Positions 24,554 through 33,995 of a stretch of 64,000 nt of DNA are shown piece by piece; position 1 is the stretch's first letter; every line of letters starts with the position of its first letter. This DNA comes from Cytophagales bacterium. Lineage in GTDB: Bacteria; Bacteroidota; Bacteroidia; Cytophagales; Cyclobacteriaceae. The stretch is taken from NCBI GenBank assembly GCA_033344775.1, contig JAWPMT010000005.1, positions 2,735,001-2,799,000 on the forward strand, in the 5' to 3' direction. The translations under genes were made by a program, and so were the position numbers. Below the pieces are notes generated by a model, which was not told the origin of the DNA, searched no databases, and was given only the letters and a program-made list of their open reading frames with translations.

Positions 24554-26770
24554 TCAAACCAGTAACAACCCATTTTCCCTCAAAGCCCGAATAGGCCTGG
24601 AGTCCCAAAACCCTTCAAAATCCCCAAAATCGATTTCAAAGCTTTCTTTTGCTTGTTGGAATGTGACCGGCTGTTCCGTATCCATTGCTGCCGCACACAA
24701 TAAATCGATCAGCCATTCGGCGCGTTGTTCTTCCAGCTCAATTTGGAAGCTGCTTTTCTTGTCGTGGAAGATCAGCAGCCAATGATTTTGGGGCTTAACT
24801 TTTTTGGTTTTGGTGAAAGCCTCAACAAAGGGTTGTGTCCCTAGCCAAACGACTTTTGCATTTTTCTTAGTCGTCGCGTGATCATCAGCGTAAATAGCCC
24901 TTTCTATAAAGTTCGGTGGGATGATGGTCGTTGGGATCTTGAAATCAAACCATTCCTGCAATGGATAGTCGAAACACAATCCATGCATGTAGTTGAACAA
25001 GGACTTCTTCAAGCCAAAACTAAATTGCTCATGATCAATCCCTGTCTCATCGGTGAAAGCAATGTCATTGTGGGCAAAAGCAATGGGTTTCATTTCAGGG
25101 ATCACACCAAAGGCTTCCGGATTGAGGCCCACCGGACTATGCGCTGTTAAGGCAAATTGATGCCAGAACCCTGATTGAATGATACCTAGTTCAAACATTT
25201 GCCGGACCATCTCCAGACTGTCTATTGTTTCCTGAACTGTCTGTGTGGGGTAGCCGTACATCAGGTAAGAGTGGACCATGATCCCTGCGTCAGTAAAGTC
25301 CTTTGTGACTCTCGCCACTTGTTCCACCGTGACGCCTTTATCAATGAGTTGAAGTAACCGATCGGAAGCTACTTCCAAACCACCGGAAACAGCGATACAA
25401 CCAGAGGCCTTCAGAAGTATGCAGAGGTCTTTGGTGAAGTTCTTTTCAAACCGAATGTTCGTCCACCAGGTGACGGTTAGTTTCCTTTTCAAAATCTCCA
25501 AAGCCACTTCCCGCATCAACGCAGGCGGTGCGGCTTCGTCCACAAAATGAAATCCATGTTCCCCCGTCTGAGCGATCATTTGCTCCATTCGGTCCACCAG
25601 TGTTTTGGCCGCAATGGGTTCATAGAGCTTGATATAATCGAGGGAAATATCGCAAAAAGTACACTTTCCCCAATAGCAACCATGGGCCATGGTCAGCTTA
25701 TTCCAGCGGCCATCACTCCATAGACTGTGCATGGGATTGGCTACTTCAATCACAGAAATGTATTGATCTAAAAGTAGATCGGAATAGTCCGGCGTACCTA
25801 CTTGCAGCTGTTTATAGTCGGTTCTTTTTGTGTCGTTCTTATAAACCACTACTCCGCTTTCCAGGAGAAAGGTTCTCTTGTATTCATTCGTTTCTCCTCG
25901 GACATTTGAAATCAGTAATTCTACCGGAAGTTCGCCATCATCCAGGGTAATGAAATCAAAGTATTCGAAAACCCGCACGTCCGTGATTTGTCGCAATTCT
26001 GTGTTCGGGAAACCGCCACCCATGGCAATTTTGATGTTGGGATATTGCTTCTTGATGAAGATGGCACAACGAAAAGCGCTATACAGATTTCCGGGAAACG
26101 GGACCGAAAAACAAATGAGTTTAGGTTGAATTTCCTGAAGTTGAACGTCCAGCATATCTAATGTGATGGCATCAATAAAGGTCGGCTCCTGGTTTAGGGC
26201 ATCATACAACTCATCGAAACTATTGGCACTTCTTCCTAGCCGTTCTGCATATCGGCTGAAGCCAAAGTTTTCATCCACGCACTCCACAATAAAATCGGAC
26301 AGATCCTCTAGATAGAGGGTAGCCAGGTGCTTAGCCCGATCCTGATGACCCATTGATCCAAATGCCCAATCCAGTTCGTCTAGTTGACTGAATCGAGAGG
26401 CTTCGGGCAAGAAACTTTCAGTGATGATTTGTCGGGCGAGGGTGGCATTTTTTCCCTGAAGAAATAGGATGACTTCATCTATCGTCTTTTCGTATTCCGA
26501 CCTTAAAGCAAGGATTCTTTCCGCATTTTCTGAGAGCTCACCATCGTATTCTGAAGCATAATCGAAAAGCTGCTCGAGTCCATGTCTACTAAATAATTCC
26601 AGGATCACTTCAATCCCCAGGTCCATTTGAAGGGACCTAATGTTAATGGTATTGAGAAATCCCTTGAGGTAAGCCGTAGCTGGATAAGGAGTATTCAGCT
26701 GCGTAAAGGGGGTCGTGATGAGCAGGACATCTTGCACATTGCGAAGATATGTCGATTTCGACAGGCTCAA
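24554..26770 (-). CDS. Cobalamin-type (B12-binding-like) radical SAM protein
   Basis: The frame has 738 codons from a TTG at 26770; no in-frame ATG exists before an upstream stop. A GTG at 26737 giving 'MQDVLLITTPFTQLNTPYP' may be the better start because homologues begin near that strand. Residues about 185-290 form a cobalamin-binding-like Rossmann segment ('LICFSVPFPGNLYSAFRCAI', 'IAMGGGFPNTEL'). The radical SAM core has cysteines 365, 370 and 373 in 'HGCYWGKCTFCDIS', spaced Cx4Cx2C instead of the usual Cx3Cx2C, followed by 'SGGLEVASDRLLQLIDKGVT'. The C-terminal 110 residues form an unrecognised domain. The substrate is unknown. The 5' end overlaps a dispersed repeat (26756-26777). It converges on the TIR-like gene, 1 bp apart. 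Confidence 0.85.
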   Translation of the reverse strand: MSLSKSTYLRNVQDVLLITTPFTQLNTPYPATAYLKGFLNTINIRSLQMDLGIEVILELFSRHGLEQLFDYASEYDGELSENAERILALRSEYEKTIDEVILFLQGKNATLARQIITESFLPEASRFSQLDELDWAFGSMGHQDRAKHLATLYLEDLSDFIVECVDENFGFSRYAERLGRSANSFDELYDALNQEPTFIDAITLDMLDVQLQEIQPKLICFSVPFPGNLYSAFRCAIFIKKQYPNIKIAMGGGFPNTELRQITDVRVFEYFDFITLDDGELPVELLISNVRGETNEYKRTFLLESGVVVYKNDTKRTDYKQLQVGTPDYSDLLLDQYISVIEVANPMHSLWSDGRWNKLTMAHGCYWGKCTFCDISLDYIKLYEPIAAKTLVDRMEQMIAQTGEHGFHFVDEAAPPALMREVALEILKRKLTVTWWTNIRFEKNFTKDLCILLKASGCIAVSGGLEVASDRLLQLIDKGVTVEQVARVTKDFTDAGIMVHSYLMYGYPTQTVQETIDSLEMVRQMFELGIIQSGFWHQFALTAHSPVGLNPEAFGVIPEMKPIAFAHNDIAFTDETGIDHEQFSFGLKKSLFNYMHGLCFDYPLQEWFDFKIPTTIIPPNFIERAIYADDHATTKKNAKVVWLGTQPFVEAFTKTKKVKPQNHWLLIFHDKKSSFQIELEEQRAEWLIDLLCAAAMDTEQPVTFQQAKESFEIDFGDFEGFWDSRPIRALRENGLLLV

Positions 26771-26777
26771 TCTGACA
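26756..26777. repeat. Half-copy of the GAGCCTGTCGAAA-type repeat
   Basis: The plus strand here differs by one base over 22 positions from one arm of the palindrome at 44061-44124 (44102-44123). The TTG start candidate of the radical SAM gene lies inside it. Confidence 0.65.
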
Positions 26778-26860
26778 ATTCTATTTTTCGAAGATCATGT
26801 GGAAAGGATCATGTTGTTGGTGTCAAGTCGAGAAACACACATAATTGATTATATGAAATA

Positions 26861-27973
26861 TTACTCGACCAACACCAACCCACTTCTCCTCAACTCTCCC
26901 ACCATCAAGCTGGTAACAAGACTGTAACTCTTGATGCCTTCTTTCTGATCGTTGGCTTTTAGAAACAGGTCATACATGGCATCCGTCAATGGATCAATAG
27001 GATTATAAAAGCTTTGCCAGTATTCCCGGTTTTTACGCAGATCTTCTTTGACGTCTACCGTCAATTTGGCGGCTAATTCATCATAAGCAACACTGTCCAG
27101 GCGAAAAAGTGAACGCATGGAATAACGCAGCATCATCAAATTACCGGAATATTGAAAGTTAATGTCAGGATTGAATTGACATGCAAGGTACCCTACAAAA
27201 TTGGCCTCATCTTCTGAGGCAAACCCACTTTGATGGGCCATCTCATGACAGGTAACCGCCGGGACCAAAAAGTTGGGTGGATCCATATTCACATTGGCCT
27301 CCCCGGTGAACATGAAATAAATCCCACCGATCGTGAAGGAGGACATGATCTCCGGCACCAAAACTGATTTCACTGAGAACACATCATAGCCAATGAAATC
27401 ATAATGTCCATGGGCCCGTTCGAATCCAATCGTAGCCTTTGCCAAAATTTCATCTTTGGTGATGGGCAAGTCATCTTCAGTGATAATTTCAGAACGCAAC
27501 CTATTGCACCTGGAAATCAAGGTATCATTCAGGGAAATAAGTTCCTCTCTGGTAATGTCCTTGACGTCCAGATCTGCTATTTCAGGAATCTTTAGACGGT
27601 GATAATTCAGGCCCCAGGTCAACGTAAATAGGAAATTGAACAGCGAAAAAGCGAAAAGGCCGTTTTTGATCATGACCCAGGCAAACTTTCCGAAACTGAT
27701 CTTCTTTTTGATCAAATGAATGACCCTTTTCACCACCCAAAAGATCAAGCCAAAGAACAGTGAGTAAAAGATAAGTTGACCAATCGGGATAGGAACAATG
27801 CTGCTGATTGCACTAAGGATCGATTGAATGACTGGATAAAATCCGTTGCTATAGTGATCTTCTACCCATTGTGGGTTTTCGATTGCCCAATTCACGAAAA
27901 TGATTTCGAGTGGCAGTAATACAATAAAGATTACTTTGATGATCTGGCCGGTATGGGAATTTGTTTTGGTCAA
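26861..27973 (-). CDS. DUF3810 family membrane-bound putative zinc peptidase
   Basis: The 370-residue protein has three membrane helices at about 12-30, 45-85 and 105-125, then a soluble domain. The zinc motif HExxH is at 243-247 ('VTCHEMAHQSGFASEDEANF'), with a downstream Glu pair typical of metallopeptidases. DUF3810 proteins are widespread in Bacteroidota and Firmicutes and uncharacterised. The only possible initiation codon in frame is TTG at 27973 ('MTKTNSHTGQ' when read as Met), since no ATG precedes the first helix. It is divergent from the MFS gene (64-bp gap) and upstream of the radical SAM gene on the same strand. Confidence 0.85.
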   Translation of the reverse strand: MTKTNSHTGQIIKVIFIVLLPLEIIFVNWAIENPQWVEDHYSNGFYPVIQSILSAISSIVPIPIGQLIFYSLFFGLIFWVVKRVIHLIKKKISFGKFAWVMIKNGLFAFSLFNFLFTLTWGLNYHRLKIPEIADLDVKDITREELISLNDTLISRCNRLRSEIITEDDLPITKDEILAKATIGFERAHGHYDFIGYDVFSVKSVLVPEIMSSFTIGGIYFMFTGEANVNMDPPNFLVPAVTCHEMAHQSGFASEDEANFVGYLACQFNPDINFQYSGNLMMLRYSMRSLFRLDSVAYDELAAKLTVDVKEDLRKNREYWQSFYNPIDPLTDAMYDLFLKANDQKEGIKSYSLVTSLMVGELRRSGLVLVE

Positions 27974-28037
27974 TACAATCGCGAAAGTAATGAGTGCTTT
28001 CTTTTTCTCCCTGTCTTGAATTCGTTAGTTTGACAAC

Positions 28038-29216
28038 ATGACTGCCACCCCCACCAGGATATTGCCGCTGCTGGTCCTTTCACAATTTGCCGCGACCTCC
28101 GTATGGTTTGCGGGCAATGCGATTTATCCGGACCTACAACAGCACCTTGCTCTTGGATTCGACATTACTCCTAAGCTCACGATTGCCGTACAATTAGGTT
28201 TCATCTCTGGGACATTGCTTTATGCGATCTATATGATTCCTGACCGGTTTTCTCCGGCAAAAGTCTTTCTGGTTTCATCAAGTTTGGCGGCAGTATTCAA
28301 TATCGCGTTGGTTTTTTCACCACCGTTTTGGTTGATGTTTGCTTCTCGTTTTTCAGTCGGTTTATTCCTTGCAGGAGTGTATCCAGTGGGCATGAAAATA
28401 GCCTCCGATTGGTACCCGAAATACCTGGGACATGCGCTTGGGTTTCTGGTGGGAGCGTTGGTCATAGGCACTTCTTTTCCTCACCTGATCAAGACATTTT
28501 CACTCGGATTGCCGTGGCAAGTCGTACTGATCGTTACCAGTATACTCGCCATTGCGAGTGGCCTCATCGTTCAATATGGCATCGGTGACGGACCCAATCG
28601 GAAGAAAGGGAAGGAATTTTCATTTAGGGTTTTTCTCCAGATGTTCAAAAACAAAATGTTCAATCGGGCTTCCCTCGGTTATTTTGGACACATGTGGGAG
28701 CTTTATACCTTTTGGGCATTCGTGCCATTGCTATTGACCTATTTCAATGAAAGTGCCAATGTTTATTTGAATGTGTCCCTTTGGTCGTTTTTAGCCATCG
28801 CGGCAGGTGGTCTGGGTAGTGTCATTGGTGGCATCTACTCCCGACGAATGGGCAGCTGTCGAGTGGCTTTTGTGTCGTTGAGCTTCTCTTCCTTATGTGC
28901 CATGCTATCTGTTTTCTTCTTTAGCCTTCCAGTAGCCATATTCCTTTTTCTATTGCTGCTCTGGGGCTTTTTCGTGGTGATGGATTCACCGCAGTTTTCC
29001 TCTGTAATTGCCGATTATGCCCCAAAAGAATTCCTGGGGAGTGCGCTCACGATTGTGAATAGCATTGGGTTTGGTTTAACCATCATCAGTCTTGAAGTAA
29101 CCGACCGTCTGGCCTTCTTAGAGGAACATAGATTTTGGGTACTGGCAATCGGTCCATTACTGGCGCTGATCCCAACCGGAAAGATTGCCTTTCGAAAGAA
29201 TTTCCCGGCGCTTTAA
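28038..29216 (+). CDS. MFS transporter
   Basis: This 392-residue membrane protein has about 12 transmembrane helices in two halves. Signatures include 'MIPDRFSPAKVFLVSS' after TM2 (a relaxed MFS loop 2-3 motif), 'SRFSVGLFLAGVYPVGMKIA' in TM4, and the central cytoplasmic loop 'GDGPNRKKGKEFSFRVFLQM'. The pattern resembles nitrate/nitrite or general sugar-phosphate-type MFS proteins, but the substrate cannot be named. It is monocistronic and convergent with the small protein gene at 29220 (3-bp gap). Confidence 0.88.
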   Translation: MTATPTRILPLLVLSQFAATSVWFAGNAIYPDLQQHLALGFDITPKLTIAVQLGFISGTLLYAIYMIPDRFSPAKVFLVSSSLAAVFNIALVFSPPFWLMFASRFSVGLFLAGVYPVGMKIASDWYPKYLGHALGFLVGALVIGTSFPHLIKTFSLGLPWQVVLIVTSILAIASGLIVQYGIGDGPNRKKGKEFSFRVFLQMFKNKMFNRASLGYFGHMWELYTFWAFVPLLLTYFNESANVYLNVSLWSFLAIAAGGLGSVIGGIYSRRMGSCRVAFVSLSFSSLCAMLSVFFFSLPVAIFLFLLLLWGFFVVMDSPQFSSVIADYAPKEFLGSALTIVNSIGFGLTIISLEVTDRLAFLEEHRFWVLAIGPLLALIPTGKIAFRKNFPAL

Positions 29217-29219
29217 CAT

Positions 29220-29420
29220 CTATTTCCCTTTTAAAAGCTCCGAGATCATTTCAGTTGGAGTCGTATACTCGTAAGTTCTCTCTGAATGATAGTCCGCATC
29301 TCCTTTGGCTATTGCTGCCCTAAGGTGAGTTAATGCTTGATTACTAGAAAGACCTTCCGCAGATCCAGTTCCTGACTGTACAACTCCAGTTTTAATGCTA
29401 TGTTTTCTGTTATTGGCCAT
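29220..29420 (-). CDS. Small hypothetical protein, last gene of the TonB receptor-DUF4249 operon
   Basis: This is a 66-residue soluble protein with a low-complexity Ser/Gly N-terminus and a charged helical C-terminus ('SSNQALTHLRAAIAKGDADY'). It starts with ATG 28 bp after the stop of the DUF4249 gene on the same strand and ends 3 bp from the MFS stop, so it fills the available space exactly. I recognise no family. The spacing and the absence of any overlap support it as a real gene. Confidence 0.5.
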   Translation of the reverse strand: MANNRKHSIKTGVVQSGTGSAEGLSSNQALTHLRAAIAKGDADYHSERTYEYTTPTEMISELLKGK

Positions 29421-29448
29421 ATTTTTTTCAATTAGATCTTAGGAACAG

Positions 29449-30282
29449 TTACTCCCTCACCACCTCAAATTCCAAACTATCCACCGCAAAAGCAGTGAAG
29501 ATACCGAGTGCCTGACTGACATTTGATGGGGGTTCATTCAAGTCACGAGAATCTTGTTCGAGGCTATTGAACAGATCAACGTACTCTTCATTCACGGTGA
29601 AGACCTTGGCCACATGTGGTCCGTAAGTTTCGAGTGCCACACCAATGATATCGAAAGACCCGGTGGTGGAAGGTTCACTGATGAATCGAAATGAGGAGAG
29701 TAATTCGATGGCCTCTTCAGGGATTTGTTCAGGAAGAATTGGGTCCAGTTCTGCTACCCGGTTTTCAATCACGACAAAAAAGGATTGGCCTTCCACTTCA
29801 TCCCAGGTTAAAGTGATGCGTTCTTCCTGGAATAAATCGGTGATTTCTTGCCGAAGTTGGAAACTCAACCTAAGCGTAGGGATGACCAATTGGTTTCCTG
29901 TCAGGCTCAATCCTGTAGGTCGATCCGGAACCAAAGTGGTAGCACTTGCCAGCCGATCGCCTACATCCACCGTGAGGCGATATTCCTCAGCAATCTCAAT
30001 ATTCAGATCAGATTCCACGTATTCATAAAGGCCCGTCGTACTGTTGAACAGCAATGGAAAGGCATCGGAACCATGTTCGATGACCACACGGGCGTCAGTA
30101 ATAGATTCCGAGGTGACTTCCTCGCTTAGCAGTGACGAGATCTGCTTGATTTTGATGTTGTTGACTGGCTCACCTGCCACGATAAATCCTTCTACCACAA
30201 AATTAGGTGTCCGCGTCGTGTCTTCCAGACAGCTGCAGAGCAAGCAGGTCATTATGATCAATATGCATCCTACTGCCTTCAT
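29449..30282 (-). CDS. DUF4249 domain lipoprotein
   Basis: This 277-residue lipoprotein (lipobox LLCSC) begins the mature part with 'FVVEGFIVAGEPVNNIKIKQ', the hallmark of DUF4249, followed by beta-rich segments ('ESITDARVVIEHGSDAFPLL'). DUF4249 lipoproteins are surface partners of TonB-dependent receptors in Bacteroidota; their cargo is mostly unknown. Its ATG overlaps the stop of the receptor gene by one base (TGATG), so the pair is translationally coupled. Two further paralogues lie at 51968-54011. Confidence 0.9.
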   Translation of the reverse strand: MKAVGCILIIMTCLLCSCLEDTTRTPNFVVEGFIVAGEPVNNIKIKQISSLLSEEVTSESITDARVVIEHGSDAFPLLFNSTTGLYEYVESDLNIEIAEEYRLTVDVGDRLASATTLVPDRPTGLSLTGNQLVIPTLRLSFQLRQEITDLFQEERITLTWDEVEGQSFFVVIENRVAELDPILPEQIPEEAIELLSSFRFISEPSTTGSFDIIGVALETYGPHVAKVFTVNEEYVDLFNSLEQDSRDLNEPPSNVSQALGIFTAFAVDSLEFEVVRE

Positions 30283-32663
30283 CAGAAATCAATTTTGAAA
30301 GATAAGTTGGGGGTGAATCCCAGATAGGTAATGTCCGTGATCAGCGGAGGCTCCTGCGTAAAATCATATTCCTTGTACCAGATGTTGGTGCGGCCATACA
30401 GGTTAAAGATCGAGAAGCCCAGGTCAGTAGGGAATTCTCCCAATTTGAATTTGCGATGAATGGACAAGTCCAATCGGTGATAAGCTGGTAATCGGGATCC
30501 GTTCTTCGGACCAATCCCAATGTAATTGAGCGTTCGGCCATCCAGCAATTCCACACTGTACTGACCTTCTGGTTCTGAGAAAGGCTTACCAGAACCGTAA
30601 ATGAAGGTCGCGGCAAAAGTCCAGTCCCAAAGTTCATAACTATGCACCATTTTGAATTCATGGAGCTGGTCATGCAAGGCGGCAAATTTTTCGCCTTCAT
30701 TGAATGCCTCGAAGGTATTTCGGATCGCGCCGAGCGTGTAAGATGCCCATCCCGTGTAGGTACCGTATTTCTTCTGGATCAGGAATTCCACACCTCTGGC
30801 AATCCCTGTCCCAGTAAAAAACAATTCATCCGCATTGATCTCAAGGCCTCTTCGGAAACGGAGTGAGAATTCAGATAAACCGGACAGGTCTTTATAATAC
30901 CCTTCTACGTCAAACAACCAATTGTCAATCTCATAGCTCAACCCCAGTACGTAATGATCTGCTTTACTCACTTGGACCAGGTCTCCGTCGGCCAACAACC
31001 AGAATTCCCTGGAACCTTCGGAAATGTTTTCATTGATGATCCGGTTGACAAACTGGTAGTGTCTTCCGTAAGCGGCTTTGAGTTTCCATTGGGGTAACAA
31101 TTGATAAGTCAATGAAACCCGAGGCTCAAATAAAGGCCTGGCTCGCAGTTCATAATCAGAGAACCGAATTCCCGTAGTGAGCTTCAGGTCATCCCCGATT
31201 TGTTGTTCATTTGATGCGTAGATGGAACCGAAAAAGGCTTCTTGATTTCTTTCCAGAATGACTAATGTATCATTTCGGATATTGGAGTAATCGATTTGAG
31301 TTTGTGTCAAAGAAATCCCGAATTCTGTCTTGGCCTTTGAAGAACGCTGCCATTCGATATCCAGCCTTCCGGACAGGTCAACTACACTATTGTCTTCGAA
31401 CGTTGGGAAGCTGCCAAAGAACAAGGTTGAATCTCCTGAATAAATGCCCAGGTCTGCTTTTCGATCAAACTTGCTAAAATATTCAGATCCCGCAATGAGC
31501 ACGTTGCTGTACCATTTTGGCGCCCATTGCCGGGACCACTTGGCAGAAATTCCTCGATTTCCCCAATCTGTTTTTTCATCCAGATCAAATAAGATGCGGC
31601 CATCGGGAACGATGTTGTCTGGAATTTCACGATCCACCCCGCGTGACTCATCCAGAAAATCCTGTCCGCTGTAGACACTGAGCGTGAGCATGTCTTTATC
31701 AGTGGGCCTGAAGGAGAGTTTACCATTCCAATCGTAGAAATAGAATTCTGGTTCTTCCAACAGCACATCCTCCGGATTGAGATTGGGTGCATTAAATCCA
31801 CGATCACCCAGCAGGTTATTTCGAATGTCATCAAATAAAGCACTTTGTATGATGTCGGTATAGGATCGTCGGCCGGCCAGCAACACGGACACTTTTTTGG
31901 ATACTGGGAGTTCCAGATAGCCATTGGCGCTTAACAGGTTGATGCCCAGACCTCCTCTGATTTTTTGAAAGCTCCCAATTTTACCAGTCAGGTCCACCAC
32001 ACTAGAAGTACGACCTCCGTATCGTGCTGGGAAAGCCCCTTTGAACAGTTGCACGTCTTTGACTGCACTGGCATTGAATGCGCTGAAAAACCCGAAGAAG
32101 TGATCCACCTTATAGACGGTCATGCCATCTAGTAGCACTAGATTCTGATCCGGCGTACCTCCACGCACAAATAGCCCTGAAGAGTTTTCATTGGTGCCAC
32201 TGACACCTGGCAGCAGTTGTAACGAGCGAAATATATCCGTCTCGCCGACACTTGGAAGAGAGGAAAGTTGCTTGGTTGAAATAGTAGCTGAACTGATGCC
32301 CGTGGTGGCCCGCAGTACCTTGTAAGCATCTGCAGTCACGATAACCTCATTGAGTTCGGCGCTCGCTGGTTCTAGTTCAATGATCAACAAGCCTGTCTGA
32401 TCAGGCTGTACAGGTACCTGTACAGATTGATAGCCAACATAACTCACTTCCAGTGTGAGGTCATCCGTTTCAATATCAATCAGGGAGAAAAACCCGTCCA
32501 GGTTGGAGGTAACGCCTGTAGAAGTGCCGGCAATGGTAATCGTGGCAAAGGGAAGGACTTCACCCGAACCCTTTTCAATTACTTTACCGGACAGGGTGAA
32601 TTGTGCCCAAACTGAATGAATCAACAGGTTGATAAGTGTCAGGAAAAGGAATGCTCGCTTCAA
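30282..32663 (-). CDS. TonB-dependent receptor with carboxypeptidase-like N-terminal domain
   Basis: The 793-residue outer-membrane receptor has a signal peptide ('LFLTLINLLIHSVWA'). A CarboxypepD_reg-like domain follows at about 22-105 ('FTLSGKVIEKGSGEVLPFAT'), then a plug domain (about 115-225; 'GISSATISTKQLSSLPSVGE', 'GLFVRGGTPDQNLVLLDGM') and a beta-barrel ending 'GFTPNLSFKIDF' with the C-terminal aromatic. It imports or binds an unknown substrate using TonB energy. With the DUF4249 lipoprotein it makes a two-gene surface uptake unit, different from SusCD. Confidence 0.93.
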   Translation of the reverse strand: MKRAFLFLTLINLLIHSVWAQFTLSGKVIEKGSGEVLPFATITIAGTSTGVTSNLDGFFSLIDIETDDLTLEVSYVGYQSVQVPVQPDQTGLLIIELEPASAELNEVIVTADAYKVLRATTGISSATISTKQLSSLPSVGETDIFRSLQLLPGVSGTNENSSGLFVRGGTPDQNLVLLDGMTVYKVDHFFGFFSAFNASAVKDVQLFKGAFPARYGGRTSSVVDLTGKIGSFQKIRGGLGINLLSANGYLELPVSKKVSVLLAGRRSYTDIIQSALFDDIRNNLLGDRGFNAPNLNPEDVLLEEPEFYFYDWNGKLSFRPTDKDMLTLSVYSGQDFLDESRGVDREIPDNIVPDGRILFDLDEKTDWGNRGISAKWSRQWAPKWYSNVLIAGSEYFSKFDRKADLGIYSGDSTLFFGSFPTFEDNSVVDLSGRLDIEWQRSSKAKTEFGISLTQTQIDYSNIRNDTLVILERNQEAFFGSIYASNEQQIGDDLKLTTGIRFSDYELRARPLFEPRVSLTYQLLPQWKLKAAYGRHYQFVNRIINENISEGSREFWLLADGDLVQVSKADHYVLGLSYEIDNWLFDVEGYYKDLSGLSEFSLRFRRGLEINADELFFTGTGIARGVEFLIQKKYGTYTGWASYTLGAIRNTFEAFNEGEKFAALHDQLHEFKMVHSYELWDWTFAATFIYGSGKPFSEPEGQYSVELLDGRTLNYIGIGPKNGSRLPAYHRLDLSIHRKFKLGEFPTDLGFSIFNLYGRTNIWYKEYDFTQEPPLITDITYLGFTPNLSFKIDF

Positions 32664-32792
32664 GGTGTATTCGTCAGGTTTCCTTTAGATGTCATTTGCA
32701 TCAAAAGGCATAATCACGAAGATGCACAATGAGTGAGTTGATTACAACATACTTTCGATAAAAGCCAGTTCACGTCATCGCATCTCTAGAGA

Positions 32793-33995
32793 CTAGTTAC
32801 CTTCCAATATCGTTCTCACTGCTTCATAGGCAGAAAGGCCTGCGCCATGGACCGTAGCTTGCCAGTCATCGTGATACGCTTCTCCGGCGAAGTAGACCTT
32901 ATTATCGATGGTTTCCTGAAGCGTTGCAATGGTACCGCTACGATTGCTTCCATAGTGACTATAAGACCCTCCGATAAAAGGCTCCGCTAACCAGTTTTGG
33001 ATTACATGATTTTGGTAGTGTTGGGTAGCTTTTCCATCAAAAATTTCGTCCCACTGTGCCATGAGGTAATTGAAGATGTTTTCATCACTACCCTGGTCAG
33101 TGTATTCTTTCGCAGGGTCACCTACCGCAAAAAGAGCAAAGACATTGCGGTCTGAATCCTTTCTGAAGGCAGCATTATAATATACTTTTTCGCCTAGCTC
33201 ATCATTTTGTTCCAGCAACCCACCATCGAATACAATATCCGGGTAGAATTTTTCTGAAAACTCAACAAAGACCTTAATCCCGGAAGGCATTTCCACATTA
33301 TTCAGCGCATCCGTTTTGGAAGTTGGAAGTGCTGGTGTAAATGAAATGACATCATTTTGCAGCACGGTAAGGGGCACGGTTAAGATGATCTTATCCGCAG
33401 TGTAGGAATTGCTGTTTTGATCCGTAACCGTGATTTGAGTCCCAGAATAATCGATGTTGGTTACTTGTGTATCGTAGGTAATACGATCGGCGATACCGGG
33501 CAAAATGTATTGCTCGAAAAAACCGTACCAGGTCGTGCTTTTGAATTTGTGTTCTGCGTAGAAATTAGAGAAGAAATTCCGCTTTCTTAGTTGATTGTTC
33601 TTCCAAACGTGGATTTCCTCCGGCCTGTAATTGATGATGTCTATGGAAGCCTGGACACTAGGATCATTGACCAAATCCGCCAAAATGGAGGGGTCTGTAT
33701 GAATCCATTCGGCGCCCAGATCAATCGGAAAATCTACGAAGCTATCAGCCCGTTTTACCCGGCCACCATACACGGAAGACGCTTCAAGGATTTGAAAATT
33801 GATGCCATTTTGTTGGAGAAAATGTCCTGCCATTAACCCCGCGGATCCTGCTCCAATGATCAATACATTCCCGGAGAAATTGACATTGATCTCATTAGGA
33901 GTAATGTTGTCCTCTTCGCAAGATGAAAGAAGGGAAATGAGCGGAAGACCTAGTCCCGCCATTGCCGCTTTTTGAATGAATTCTTGACGTGTCAT
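32793..33995 (-). CDS. Flavin-containing amine oxidase family lipoprotein
   Basis: The 400-residue protein has an N-terminal signal with a lipobox-like LLSSC (Cys26), preceded by 'TRQEFIQKAAMAGLGLPLIS', which also resembles a twin-arginine-like leader without the RR. The FAD-binding motif GxGxxG is at 48-53 ('NVLIIGAGSAGLMAG'), followed by 'GGRVKRADSF' and 'DLGAEWIHTD', and the C-terminal flavin site is 'VYFAGEAYHDDWQATVHGAG'. These define the amine oxidase/polyamine oxidase family (Pfam PF01593), oxidising amines or related compounds outside the cytoplasm. It overlaps the preceding membrane-protein gene by 4 bp (ATGA). Confidence 0.9.
   Translation of the reverse strand: MTRQEFIQKAAMAGLGLPLISLLSSCEEDNITPNEINVNFSGNVLIIGAGSAGLMAGHFLQQNGINFQILEASSVYGGRVKRADSFVDFPIDLGAEWIHTDPSILADLVNDPSVQASIDIINYRPEEIHVWKNNQLRKRNFFSNFYAEHKFKSTTWYGFFEQYILPGIADRITYDTQVTNIDYSGTQITVTDQNSNSYTADKIILTVPLTVLQNDVISFTPALPTSKTDALNNVEMPSGIKVFVEFSEKFYPDIVFDGGLLEQNDELGEKVYYNAAFRKDSDRNVFALFAVGDPAKEYTDQGSDENIFNYLMAQWDEIFDGKATQHYQNHVIQNWLAEPFIGGSYSHYGSNRSGTIATLQETIDNKVYFAGEAYHDDWQATVHGAGLSAYEAVRTILEGN

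Noticed and set aside
24175-26770. A Thoeris or other multi-gene defence island
   Set aside because: Only a TIR-like gene is present. The flanking radical SAM, DUF3810 and BNR genes are not known defence components, so no system can be claimed.
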